Assembly (NCBI GenBank): GCA_003008705.1
Contig: PDUO01000060.1
Span: forward strand, 3,200 to 67,199
Source: Pezicula radicicola
Taxonomy: Eukaryota > Ascomycota > Leotiomycetes > Helotiales > Dermateaceae
Reading direction: 5' to 3'
DNA length: 64,000 bases
A model generated the notes under the pieces. It made no database searches. It was not told the DNA's origin and saw only the letters and a program-made list of their open reading frames with translations. Position numbers and translations under genes: made by a program. The stretch's first letter is position 1; each line of letters starts with the position of its first letter. Positions 33,549-45,615 of the stretch are shown here, piece after piece.

Positions 33549-34123
33549 ATGAACCACCTTAAGGTTGATTGCATCTTTCCTGATGTGGCAAGAGGAGGAG
33601 ACATTTACAGCTTTTTTCATCCACCTCGTAATCCAATGTTAGCGTCTGGTCTTACTATTGCAACGCTTCAAGGTGCTACCGTCTACGGTATTAAGATTGA
33701 TAAAAGAAAGTTCAAGGCCGCACATAAGAGTGAGGCGACAGGCTGGTTCACTACTCTTGCCATGGCCAGAGATATTGTCTTCGATGTCATTGTAGACTTT
33801 GTGGGCTTAAACAAGACGGTGGTGACAGCAATCAATGCTGTTAAGAGAAGTGGTCGCATCGTTCTGGTGGGGCTAGGTTCGACCCAGTAGGCTTTAACAG
33901 CCTTCGATGTTATTTTCAAACAGCTTGAGCTAAAGGTCTCACTTGGGGGAACTAAAGCTGAGCTGGCTACAGTATTAAATTGAATATCTATAGGGAAATT
34001 GTTTCTGTTGTGAAGGAGATAGCTTTCGAGGACGTGAATGACAGCTTACGTCGTTTGACATCAGGAATAGTGACTGGGATACTCTTTACCAGACCTAGTC
34101 GGTTCGCACAAAGTATACTATAA
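33549..34123 (+). pseudogene. Zinc-type alcohol dehydrogenase (MDR family) fragment
   Basis: The reading frame covers only the C-terminal nucleotide-binding half: GATVYGIKIDKRKFKAAH, then FDVIVDFVGL and AVKRSGRIVLVGLGSTQ. It ends in a TAG at 33888, after which the family sequence resumes in another frame (VVKEIAFEDVNDSLRRLTSG, ending near 34095). The N-terminal catalytic zinc half is missing. Family reaction: NAD(P)-dependent oxidation of alcohols. It sits head to head with the dead monooxygenase, about 200 bp apart, suggesting a former co-regulated pair. Confidence 0.75.
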
Positions 34124-34624
34124 ATACTTGTACACTTTATGGTCTTCGTCGCATCCTGGAAAGTATATAAAAAAATATTGTGAGCATTTGAAGTAACACC
34201 TACTATTAAATTATAAAATATGTTTATATATCTGCTCTTTAGTTCTAGCTAGTAAAGTACCTTTGTTTTTTCTTTTATTAAAATTAATAGTTTTTATTCT
34301 AAAACTTTTAAAGACTTTAGGAATTTAAAATTACTTTATATAACTAAGATAATAACTGTAGTAGATAATTACTTGATCTTTTATACTAAAAGAGATAGGG
34401 TTAAACTACTCTTATTAGCTCGCTTATAAAAGGGGGGCGGGGTTAAATTTTGACCTCGCCGAACTCACCCTCCCCGCCTAAACCAATCCCCTTCTCCTCC
34501 TCCCTCTTGAAACTCTCCCCCAAACACCCCTGGTTCCATTCATCCAATATTAAATGAAGCGTTGTCCGTCAATCCTTCGTTTCACAATCTACAAATCTAT
34601 TCTCTGCCTTGAATGCATCGGCGA
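34124..34624. other. AT-rich then GC-skewed spacer
   Basis: 34190-34430 is strongly AT-rich (repeat-like). 34430-34540 is a contrasting C-rich stretch. No gene seen. Confidence 0.5.
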
Positions 34625-36546
34625 TTATGGAAACAGTACGGATATCCTTGTCCAAAAGCCACTTTCTGAATCAGGAGTGAACTCCTCCGTTAATTTCAGA
34701 TAAAATTCCAAGACATCATTTTTATTGGCTAGTAGTGCCCGAACAGTAGGAGGTAGCCGTTCCCAACAGATGTGCCATTCACGAGCGTCGGATCGTAAAG
34801 GTATTGCAAGATTCAACATGGCCTTTCGCAGCAGCAACATCTGCAGGGGTTGCTGGCACACCCTCTGTAAGCAATCTAACATCGGCGCCTTTATCATGTA
34901 ACATTTTTGTAATGCTCCTTGACTCGTAGTAATGTATCGATGCCAACCCGTAACCTGTTGTCTGGTGTATTGAGGAATTATGAGCTAGTATAATCTCACA
35001 AACTTGCGGTTGGCCTTCAGCATTCGTCTTGCTTATGCAACGAAGAGCGTTGCGAAGCGCGGTGCGTCCAAATTTATCCATTGCATCTATCTAAAATCCC
35101 ACCTCTGTCTAAAAGATACTAAACTATATGATAGAGACCGGAAGCGCTTGCACACATCAAATTGTTCATCTCAATCTGGTCGAGCTCGTGAAGATTCGCA
35201 CCTTCTTGTTTAGTCACTCTCTTACATTCCTTCCGGGGTTCTCACCACCACATCCACGATCTTGTTTCAAGAGCTTTATCTAGCGGTATAATCAGAGAAC
35301 CTGATAGCGTTGCCCTTTCGAGCTTTGACTTTGTATAGCGGCGAATCTCGATATCTAGTATAACGCGTGCATCGTCTATGTCAACCGCAACAAGGTAATC
35401 ACTTCGGTTCAAAGTCACCCGAAGATGACGAATATGCTTTAACTAGTCACTAATACCTGGACTCCTATTGACCTAATCTCTTCCACGACCGTGCAAATCG
35501 TTGACGTGGCCGTTTCGGGATCCAGGCATTTATCAAGCGCGCCTATAAGGATGATAGGACCGTTGATTAATGACTTGATCATCGCCAAGGTCTATTCCAG
35601 ATAAACGGGCGTTGGTACGGTCGTCCTCATCTGGCCTGTTAATTCTTAAGACAACTATTTTAGCTCTATTGCATAATTACGCCAAGCGACTTCGAAAGAG
35701 ACTCCTGTAGGACCTTTCATCTTCGCTATCACCTCTTGTGAAGTAGTATTCAAGCAAGGCAGTTGGCTCAGGTGAGGTATGTTTAATCCCCTCTGCTATG
35801 AGGGCACATTGTACCGACTTTCCAATTCCCTGAGAAATGCCGGGTAAGTTTTCTACATTACTTTGACCAAGGACAAAAAGCACTCACCCGCTTCCCTTGA
35901 ACACAAACAATTCGTGATTGACCTTAAATAGGAGCCATAATCTCCTTAACCTCATCTACTTCCTCAAGCCAGACAGAAGTACCAGTTGGAAGAGAATCCC
36001 GGAGATAACGATATCGTTCAGAAAAATCCTAACTGCTGATGCGCTAGACACTCCTTGCAAACTCCTCCTTACTAAGAATCTCATACATTGAGCGAGATTT
36101 ATTGTTGATTTGACTCAGAGATTGATAATTTCGCCCGTTGTGTATGCTATTCTGTCAACTTTCCTTTCAATTATAGCCAAAGATGTTGGCAAATACTCCA
36201 GCATTATGCGAAGATCAGCTTTGGTATTGGAGATTGAGTTGTCAACCATTCTCATGTATTCAGTATCAGCAGTGCTAGCAAAAGATTTTACGATGCCCTC
36301 TAGCTTCTGGACCTCATCAAGCGCAGAGGAAAACTTGTCGCCTTTAGCTAGAGTACTTGCTATATGATGTGGTGTATGGTGCCCGAGAAACTTTTTTGCT
36401 TCGACTAGTAACGGCGGCCGTGATTCAAGGTCCACGGTAGTGTCGAAGTACAGAAGCCCGTAGAGCGAACAATGTTGCAGATATGCAGCCACGCAGTCTG
36501 TTGCCATGAGTGCATTGCCCATGCTGGTTTGGCTACCAGTAGTCAT
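34625..36546 (-). pseudogene. NACHT-ankyrin (NLR-like) pseudogene
   Basis: A long minus-strand gene broken into pieces. 36115-36546 is an intact-looking helical N-terminal domain (144 codons; EAKKFLGHHTPHHIAS, IVKSFASTADTEYMRM). After it come a stop-containing linker (SLPTGTSVWLEEVDEVKEI) and a P-loop rebuilt across an intron at about 35830-35885 (VQGKR joined to GIGKSVQCALIAEG). A further segment reads LLEYYFTRGDSEDERSYRS. 34780-35080 carries ankyrin-type repeats (GYGLASIHYYES, GVPATPADVAAAKGHVES). At least three stops lie outside plausible introns. Architecture, N-terminal helical domain plus NACHT plus repeats, is that of fungal NLR-like proteins involved in self/non-self recognition. Confidence 0.7.
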
Positions 36547-37058
36547 CTAATATCATCAGATATTCCCTTAAAAGTTTTAGATATGAATAATACACAAGTT
36601 AACCGGAGCGGCCCGATCTTAAGTCCAGGCCAAGCTAGGCCAAAATGAGCAAGGTCATAAGAAGCAATCTGATTGTCAATATCCATAAAATTCTAAATAG
36701 ATGATATGATATATGCAACAACATCATTCACAAGAATCGATTCACCTCTCCACTTAATACACCATTGATTCACAAGACAAAGTTTTCTTTTTCTCCTCAA
36801 CATCTGCGATGATACCCTGGAGAAAATCATTATGATCTTCAATACGACTTCGGACTAACTCTTCTGGAGTCTTTCGATTGATTCAGCTGAGAGCGAGCTA
36901 ATTCCCAGAGTGAGGAATTATCTTCAGATCTATGATTGTTAGTAAGTTATATTTCGGAAACAGTGGTAGAGGGTTGGCTTATTACAGTATTTTGCGCTCT
37001 GAAGATGTTGGAGTGGGATTTCCTTGGCTGTTGCTCAGACCTCTACGCATTATTACAG
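36547..37058. other. Spacer, no gene seen
   Basis: About 500 bp upstream of the NLR-like pseudogene; no ORF or element recognised. Confidence 0.5.
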
Positions 37059-37141
37059 TACTATCCTCCCGGTTTGAAGGTTATTTTTTTTGCTTTTGCC
37101 ACACCGTAAAAAATAACCTTCAAACCGGGGGGAGGATAGTA
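37059..37141. mobile_element. 83-bp TA-flanked foldback element (MITE-like)
   Basis: Two arms of about 30 bp are inverse copies: CTATCCTCCCGGTTTGAAGG on the left and CCTTCAAACC, six G, AGGATAG on the right. They differ only by three extra G on the right and by the length of the A/T run. They enclose a 17-nt loop. TA lies at both outer ends, the target duplication expected of Tc1/mariner-type elements. On transcription the arms would form a long hairpin. Confidence 0.7.
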
Positions 37142-37243
37142 TTGAGAATCGTTCGATTTGGTTGATTGGTTTTTGAATTTGGAAAGGAACAGACTACCGC
37201 GTCTGCTAGGACCTCGAAAAGCTTCTTCAACTCCCGACCGAGG

Positions 37244-37384
37244 TACATGGGTTAAGTATTATTCCCTACCAAGTCAGTGCTAAGTTATGCGCCCTATTTA
37301 TCCTAGAAGTATAGATTGTTATTGGCCGTTTACGCTCCAAGCAGTACTCACAGACGTTGCAAGGTATAATACTTGACCCATGTA
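37244..37384. mobile_element. 141-bp MITE with TA ends
   Basis: Terminal inverted repeats of about 20 bp: TACATGGGTTAAGTATTA at the left and TAATACTTGACCCATGTA at the right, one mismatch within that core. TA at both ends suggests a Tc1/mariner-mobilised, non-coding element. The inside is shared with the diverged copy at 37645-37777. Confidence 0.7.
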
Positions 37385-37644
37385 CAGTACAGTACCTCCG
37401 TAAGTACTAGTCCTCTTAAGTGCCGACATATTTCAAAAGGGTGCACTAACATTCAAATAGAATAGTTTAAGCTATCAAAAACAATTTGATTTGACGACCA
37501 AACACCTAGCTAAACCTAGCAACATAGTCTGAGAGGTCTCGGAATACTGTATTGATAATCATAGACATAGGAAGGAGCTTTGTAAGATGGTAAGATTACA
37601 GTAGCAGATTTGCGTTTATCGGGATGTGAGATGAAGCAACATAT

Positions 37645-37777
37645 ACCAAGTCAGTGCAAGATTATGCACGCTATTTATCCTAGAAATACAGGTTGTTATT
37701 GGCCATGTTTGGTCGTTTAAGCTCAAAACAATACTGTACTCACAGACATTGCAAGGTACGATACTTTCCCCATGTAC
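37645..37777. repeat. Diverged partial copy of the 141-bp MITE
   Basis: Shares long stretches with the copy at 37268-37385, in the same order and orientation: ACCAAGTCAGTGC, CTATTTATCCTAGAA, TTGTTATTGGCC, ACTCACAGAC, TTGCAAGGTA and CCCATGTAC. The left terminal repeat is lost and there are small insertions. Confidence 0.65.
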
Positions 37778-39316
37778 CCCCGTAACTTTGTAATGTAAGC
37801 GCTACTGCGGAGCATGGTAGGTACCGCACTACTTATTGCAGCATCTGTTACTGCCCAATAATCTACATGCTATCCCAGAAGATGTTTTGTGAGTGCTACT
37901 ACTGCCACGTGATATTATCCAGGGTTTTATACGTTATAGTGACGTGACGGCGCAGCAATGAAATTAATTTAAGCAAACCAAATTGCATAGGCAGTTTAAA
38001 TAACTCGCTCTATTAAGATGCCCATAAGACATATTTGTTGAACAGTGAAGTTAAATTAATCCGGGAAGAGTCATCTGACTCACCCCCCTTTATCTACAAT
38101 CCGGCCTAATTCATTTCAACACTCTTATTCTACACAGAAACAGAATACAACACTCTTTTCTTTCCTCTATGCCTTATAATTTAATAAGAAGATGAGATTA
38201 AACACTTAACAACCAACATAATTAAAACAAAACAAAACAAAATCTTACTTACATCCATTTATAAGACTACTCACTTTTCACGCATACTCTAATTTTCCTC
38301 CCTTCTTAGCAACCTTTAAACATCTAATAGTGAAAAAAGCAAGTACTTATTTGAGAGACTCCGAGAACATGGTAAAGGATTTATCATATTGAATATCCTT
38401 CTATAAACCCAACCAACCAACTAACCAACCAACAATAATGCTCGCTAAACAAAAAGTAGATCCCCAACCAGGAAAATCCCCAGCCCAGCCCGGAAAATGT
38501 CCAACCCTATTACAATATAAAAAAAAAAAGACATACCTACAAATAGGACCAGTGGCTGTTTACACCTTAATCCTATCTAGCATCTGTTGTTTTGTCCATC
38601 TATCTCTCCATCTAGATGCCATTTCTTCCTCACTAGACAGCTACAAACTACAAACTACTAACTACCATTTATCTCTATAAAAAAGACTTCTCCCCATCCA
38701 CTACTTTCTCATTTGATTATCATTCCTAGAAATCTCGGATCTCTTCTCCGTCCTCCCATCCATGAAACACGAATGAGCAACCGACACTACGCCCCCAAGT
38801 TCCGACTAACCTGGGCATGAAAGGCAGGTAACGGGTATACTGCCCCAATAGACAGAAAAAGAGAGTCGTGAAAATCGATTCGTAGAATTAGTTTCGTTGA
38901 TATTGTGGTTCGTTCATCTGTACTCCCATCAAGAAGGTCTGTAATTATCTGCCATCTTCCATCAAGGTAGCATTTCAACCCTCGCCAATTCTCTTCTGTC
39001 TTTCTCTCCTTTGACTAGAGCAACGTTAAATTGTTGATGTGCGACGTGATCGTGATGTGGTTGATGAAATGAGTCGGCCTCCGTCTTGACTCGGCATCTT
39101 GTATTATCCTCCTCTTTGTCTCATTCATCTCAATCCACGATTCCACATACAACATACCACACGACGAAACAAAGCCGCACCATCTGCTCTCTCTCCACTG
39201 TCAGTCTGCCCGTCTGAAAAGACAACCCCAGCATCTGCAACCAAATCCACCACCTCTATCCCGTCCCATTCCCACCCCCATCAACACCAACACCAATACC
39301 AATACCAAAACCCATA
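37778..39316. other. Intergenic, no gene firmly seen
   Basis: About 1.5 kb. A short ORF at 38438-38680 has a good leader (repeated CCAAC before the ATG), but its protein has a lysine run from an A tract and no domain, so I do not call it. The region near 39230-39330 has CCAACA/CCAATA-type simple repeats. Confidence 0.45.
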
Positions 39317-40762
39317 TCAACTCCTCCCTGTAACATCCATAATAACCTCATTACAAACCCCAATATCCCCGCCAAAAGCATCCAAATCGAGCACTTCAAT
39401 CCTCCTCATCCAAGTTTCAGGCCACAAAAGGAAAACCCCATGAACATCCTTCATATGAGCCTGCCACTCCTCATCAAAAATCGTCTCTCGATTATAACAA
39501 GGAGCATGTGGAGGTTCCCCATCAGCTTCGCGAACAACACTTAGATTTTTACAGAGGTCGAGAATTCGAAAGCCTTCTGCGGCGGGAATTACGGTCCAGG
39601 CTGATTTGGTGTTTAGGTTGCGGTCGCGGAGGGGGCGGAATGGGTCGACAGGGGAGACGCCGCCGCCGCCGCCGAAGTAGGGTTGGGCTGCTAGGTGGGC
39701 GGACGTTCCTTGTACTGGGAAGGAGGGATGTGTTTGCGTTAGGGCTGTGTTGGGGTGGTGGGCGTGATGGGGATGGGTTAGTTGGGAGGGGGTGGAGAGG
39801 GCGCGGGATAAGTGAGAACGGGTTGCTAGGGCGGTGGAGGAGAGGTGTTCTCCGTCTGGTCGGTCGCCCCAGGGCGTGAAGTGATGTCTTTTTGCGTGTG
39901 GTGTTAGGGGAGAGCGTTGTGTGCGTGGATCAGAGTCGTGGTTGCTGTTGCTGTGAGACGAAGAAGCTGAATCTGGGGTTAAGAGTGTGGGGGGCATTTC
40001 GCTGGGTTTGGAAGTTAGGGATTTTGTGGTTTTGTGGTTGGTGTTTTGAATGTGGGTTGTGAAATTGGAGGGGGTTTACTTACAGTCTTCCTCGTCCACT
40101 TGATCCTTCGGCGATGGTTAGATTGAGGCCTTCGTTTTTGATGTGAATGGCAACATGCTAAGTAGAGGAGCTCTCAGTCAGCCAGTATTTTTTTCCAATT
40201 GCGTACAATCCTTCTTGTCTCCATGATGTCCAATCCCACCAAATAACGAGCTTCACCCATCTCCACAATTTGAAAGTAGCCAAAGGAAAAGTCCAACATA
40301 GAAAGTACTTACCTTCCTCAGATTGGCCGCCGTCTTTGTCTCCTTCTGACAAAATCCACACACAGATTCACACTTCGCAATCCTCAACACACCCGTCGTA
40401 TTCCATGGTGGATGAACATGACCCTTACTACAGGTCACACTCGTCGGACCCGATACCATCCTGCTCCTCTTAATCCCAATGACAGAAGTCGTCGTCACCG
40501 AAGAAGAAAACCTCGCACCACCACTACGGCCGCCACCGCCACCAAGACCAGACTTTTGGTTATATTGCCCTGTCGACCAACCGACCAGAGGAAGTTCGAT
40601 GATCTGATTGACCATTGAGAGGGCCGCCGATTTGTCGATGGCCAAGAACTTGGGATCCCCTTGTGAGGACCAACTACCACAATTGCAGTTGGAATTGGAT
40701 GAACTGGAATCCGAATATGAGTCGCAGCACACTTCTTCAATTCTTCCTTCGAAAATCTTCAT
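39317..40762 (-). CDS. C2H2 zinc-finger protein, 402 aa
   Basis: Spliced model complement(join(39317..40001,40084..40157,40313..40762)), 402 aa; introns of 155 and 82 bp with GTAAGT donors. The decisive evidence is a perfect C2H2 finger made only by splicing: C135 and C138 in exon 1 (CGFCQKETKTAANLRK), His151 and His155 in exon 2 (HVAIHI), spacing C-x2-C-x12-H-x3-H. A further Cys/His-rich stretch (CSKGHVHPPWNTTGVLRIAKC) lies just ahead, and a partial finger-like segment (EEWQAHMKDVHG) lies near the C terminus. The remainder is low-complexity Ser/His/Thr/Gly. Likely a nuclear regulator; target unknown. The reading frame is open upstream of 40762, but without an ATG. Confidence 0.8.
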
Positions 40763-43700
40763 TCCATTCCCTTTCCCTTCTCTTCCCTGGGTGCTTAGCT
40801 CCTCGTCTTGTGTCTTATCTTGCCTTACGATTGAAGCTTGACGATGTCTAAAAGCCGCAATCCTGTGACATGTATTGTAGCGAGGCGAGTCTGACGATTG
40901 AACATACGCAAGACGGAAACACAAATATCACCGACACAGAACGGGAATGGGAATGGGAATGGGAATTGGGGGATAATCAGGACGAATTCAGAACAGAAAG
41001 AGGACACCGCAGATACAAGGAGTTGGATAATAGGATAGAAAGAGGAAAAGGAGGAGCTCAAGAGGGAGGGGCGATCAGATGGGAAAAAGACACTTATAAT
41101 AATAATAGAAATCGAATAGATAGGCTAAAGATCCAGCAGCAGATACCAGACACCGGACACGGGTGAAGCGTGGGCTTGTGGACGGGAACACGTCTGTTTT
41201 TTCGCAGCTTCGGGGTGTATTTGGGGTAGTTCGATCTGTAGTAGTTCTAGCGTGCAGCGTGTAAGTCACCGAAGAGCCTGCTCACTGCTGAGTGTGGAAA
41301 TGATCGCGAAACTTCCAAACCCTAGAAGCAGGAAGAAACTGGTGTAGCGAAAATCGAAAGATGCGATTGGCTGGCGGGATGCCTGCGGATTGGCCGTGTT
41401 GGGGTGCGCCGGTGCGCTGGGGGGCCCAGGAAACATCGGACCGTGCAGATGCGAACAAGGGCCGAGAACGTGTCGACAGGGTGCCGTACAGACATCGCCA
41501 ACGGGGCCAATTGAGTCACTGAGCCATTGAACATTAACAGGGTCTGCCGACTTTGGTGATGGCCACGACACAGAAGCCGACCCCTTCCGAGTGGTCATGT
41601 TCGACTTTGGCTTGACCTTGGCTTGAACACGTGATTCAAACTGGAAGAGGAGGCCCTGAGCATAGAATGCTGGCTTCAATCGAGAGGAGTGAAGAAGGAT
41701 TGACCTTGGACATCTGGAGGAAAGTATCTGTGGGTTGCTGAGATCGAGATTGATTACTGAAGTAATATTCCGAGTGTGTTAGCCTTATTTTGTAATTATT
41801 GTTGGATGTGAGCATGGTGTAGAATCTGGTTCCATGGGACAAGAATAGGCTTGTCAAGATTCTTGGCAACCTGATAAGGCCATGCTCGTTAGCGGTGGGA
41901 AAGAAGTAAAAAGAACCGGTTCGCAACTGCTACAGCCTACAGATCAGATAGCTTCAAGAGTTGACAACTGCCCTTTTTTTTCGTTGCCTGAATTGGGAAG
42001 CAGCAATCACCATTTGGCCACCAAGCTTTTCGTAAGCATAGTTTACGATTAATGAAACTGTTTCTCTTCATCTGATAATCGAGCAACTCCGTCAATCCAT
42101 GAACCTTGATCAGTTCGGGGTCCAGCCGCAGATAGGATACAGGCGCGAACAACCAAAGATACTGATCTTCTCAGATCATGGGTTATTGAGATACTAGTAA
42201 CTGTAACGGGGATCGGCTGAAGCGGCTGAGCACTTCTAAAAGCGCACTAATTATGCGTTATGTTTCTTGGTCTATCGTCCTGAGACTCGAGTGAAGAACC
42301 AATTACGGTACCATAGGCGACAGGTATCAACAACAGAATAGGTCCCAGCTAGATCGGGATACATGTTACCGATGAACTGACTAAAAGGATAACACATGGT
42401 ATTAATGATTCGCAACCGCTTCAGACTCTGACGACTAACTCAAAGTGGGTGGCTAAGGATACAAGTAAATACTGTAGATGACACTGGTGCAAAACAATCT
42501 GGACCAAATAGTGTAGGCCTTTCATTTAATGGTTATTGACATGCTTGTAAAAGACGACGGAATGATCTGGAGGTGAGAGAATGAAGTGAGGGCAAGGCAG
42601 GGTTGCACCTTTCTTGTCTGTCTAGGAACATGTCTGATGAAATTTGTGTTGATGGATGAACCTCGAACTCAAACTGCTTAATCCTGAGGATTCATCCTTT
42701 CGCTCAACAATAATTCAATGCCTTGATAGCTGACGCGTCGGATAAGGAGGAAGAGAAGAGAACTACCCAGTGCGGTAGTTCATGAAGCTTTTGAACTGAT
42801 CAGCTGTGCGGCTTGGAATTCTTGTACGACTTAAGCAGACTGGCGTTGTACCATGTCATCAGCGTCCAACTATTCGTTAGTTACCTTCAAAGACTCGTCG
42901 TGTTGTTTTTACAGTACTGGCAAGACCAAAATTTCTCGTTCCTCTTTCGTACTCGCAAGGATGATTGAAATCTCGATATCAACTCCAATGGTTTTGAGGC
43001 GCTTCTTTTCAAAGCACTAATGATTATGTGAGTGTGTTGGCATAGGTTAAGTATTTGGCTGATAACTGGCCCTAACGCCAGACTCCGTGAGTTTGGAAAA
43101 GATGAACCTCATGAAATGAGATGAAGGAAATGCGACATCTGCGGAATAATACTGCATGTCTCTTAGGATCTGGCATCCCAAAAATGCATCCAGGTCAATA
43201 TGATACTTGATGGATTATTGTCGTTCCTTGCTGAGTAGGAAGTGCTTCTGACTTCAGACAAATACGAGAACCGAAATACGGCGACAACAGCTCACAGAAA
43301 CATTAGAGGCTCGGCTCCTAAATCCTAACTGTTCTTGCTGCCCAATGATGTCAACTCGACCTTACACGGGAGACAGCATCTTAAGATCTTCAAGATTTGC
43401 GCGGCCCAGTACAGTAGTCAGTGCATTATTCGGATCTCAGGCCCAGAGCCTTGCTGACCCCCACACACCGCCGAGCGCACAGCCACAGACTCAGATCTCG
43501 CAACAACCAGGTGTTTGGTGACAAGTGTAAATAACAAGGCTGAGAATGTTTTTCTGAAAGGCATCTCGAGGCGAGGTGCGAGAGAGCTTCGCAATACTAA
43601 CTGTTGAAAGCAACGCTTTTTGCGCAACGGGGAATGTTGGGCATTAGTTTGCCATGAGTTGCATTATTCCACACCGTATAGGGTCCAATCAGAGGATAGG

Positions 43701-45615
43701 CAGGGAGAAAGGTCTCGCATGTAGTTTGGAGTCTGTGGCATGACACGAACTTCATCTTTCTATCCTTCTCCTCTACAGAACAAAGGGTGGAAGTTGGGAG
43801 ACCTGCTGCAACTCGTGATGGTTTCTAGAATCGAGCAATCTTCAGCAATACCGCGGGACTCACAAGCGGTGAGCTTCAAGGACCAGGAACTGAGATAAAG
43901 TCAGCAAAGGAGGTCCTTCCAATCATCTTAATTACCTCGTAAACATCATAACCTACGACGGACCGTCCCCTCTTAGGTTCTCATGGTTCTCAGGCAAGGA
44001 GCAGACCGTGGCAAGAGGACTGGCTGCCTCCAGAATTCGCCAGCTATGATGGCTTGACGTATTAGACTATGAGAGAGCACCGACAAGCTTCACCCATTGG
44101 AAAGCTCAAATTCTGGCTGTCGTCTCCAAGGTGGCCTCGAAGCCCTTTTCCCAAAAGTCTGGTCCGTGTGCGCCGCTGCAGAGAGCGGTGAGTGGAAATC
44201 AAGAGGACAAGTGCCTAGACGAATGAGAGCAGTCCTGGACGTCTTTGTAGTGCACCGCTCAAACGTGTCAACACGATTCCTTTCCCGTTCGCATTCTGTG
44301 CAGATGGCGAATGACTCGTCGTGCTCGTTGAATGGTCAGCCCTATGACCAGATTTGCAGCGCTGTGGCCGCGGTGCGACTTGCTCAGCCCTGTGGAGGCA
44401 TAGTGGGTGGGTGACTTACAGGACCAAACCTTGTCGAAGCTAAGATCTCTTAAGGCCTCTTTCTCGCCTTACCACTATCACTATCGTTATCGGACGTTGA
44501 AGTAGTATAATTCCAGTACAGTAGTCAATAGTAGTAGTACATTAGTAGTAAGGTGGTGCACCTTGATCCCCCCCTCTCCAGGTTCCGAGTTCCTCGGCTT
44601 GTGGCTTATTTTTGTTGCAAGCTGCGAGCTATCAAACTTTCCGAAAGGGGTGGCATGCAGGGCAAAAAAAAACCCCCCCCAAAAAAAGTGTCTGGCTGCC
44701 GTGAGTATACTTTTGGTGCGTCTCACGGAAGTGGATGTGGTTATAGAGAGGATGGGAATGAGGGGTGGTTTGCGGACGGCATTTCCTTGCGTTCGTACCC
44801 CAATACAACGTAACTATTCGTTGCCCAACCCTTCCAGCTTCTTTACACCACGAAATTGGAATTTGTGATTGTGCCTTCGGCAAGTACCTAGCTGCATTGC
44901 TGTGACCTGATCTTGCTACAGGATTCGCTGTTCGGCAATCGCAGTCCCACCCTGGCCCTAAGCTGCCATGGATTTCAATTCATCATCGCGGCAGCCGGGC
45001 TGGAGGGGCAGCCCATTCGAAGAACGCCATGGCGGCCAGAGTGATACGGAGTACTTCGTACGGAAGTACCTAGCACACCAACCGTCGCCTACTCCTGTAC
45101 AACATTTGCTCTCCCTTAAGCTTCTTGGCTTCTCCTCTTGCTCGTGTCCCACGCTACTCATTAGTTCAGACTACTGTCTGGTCCTCCAAACTCGTCCGTA
45201 CCTATCCCTGGTCCCCACGTCCATCCCAAGACACAACGACTCCGGCAATGGCTTGATTCATCCCTCAAAGAGGCCACGCCAAATACCTGTTGAACTGGTG
45301 CACCGTCTTGGTACCACTTCGCACTTATCGATCGTCGATCATCTCCCTTTCCGCCCAGCCTAATACTTACTATTAGATTGAACGGCTTCCAACCATTTTG
45401 TGTGACCGTTTGTTTCCTTGTCCTCTCCGATTCCCGCCCATTCCCTCAAGTATATCATCGCGATCCAGCATGCCTGTTCTTCTCGTCTGATATCCCTGGC
45501 CTGTCTCAGCTTATCAGCTGGAAAAACCCCATCGCCATTCGATAGCTATCCGCCGCCCCGCCAACAAGACCGACGTCGCGCACCAAGTATCGAGGGCAGA
45601 GGATGCCTGGGACCG
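40763..45615. other. Long gene-poor stretch
   Basis: 4.85 kb without a gene I can support. Both flanking genes start from its sides, so it is an unusually large divergent promoter region. The regulator at 45616 may have a long leader. Small ORFs at 41266-41679 (minus) and 44968-45363 (plus) have no domain or codon support; the latter could be an upstream ORF. Simple-sequence pieces: repeats of GGGAAT near 40942-40966 and an A8-C9-A7 run near 44665-44690. A palindromic TACTTCGTACGGAAGTA lies near 45052-45068. Confidence 0.45.

Noticed and set aside
38438..38680. 80-aa ORF with a good leader of CCAAC repeats
   Set aside because: The protein includes a lysine run from an A tract and no recognisable structure; evidence too thin to call a gene.
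41266..41679. 137-aa minus-strand ORF
   Set aside because: Starts without a convincing context and shows no domain; it may be chance in GC-richer promoter DNA.
44665..44690. A8-C9-A7 homopolymer run as a possible regulatory or assembly artefact
   Set aside because: Single simple-sequence tract without partner motif; noted only as low-complexity DNA.
44968..45363. 131-aa ORF ahead of the Zn2Cys6 gene
   Set aside because: No domain; it could be an upstream ORF in the leader, but nothing shows that it is translated.
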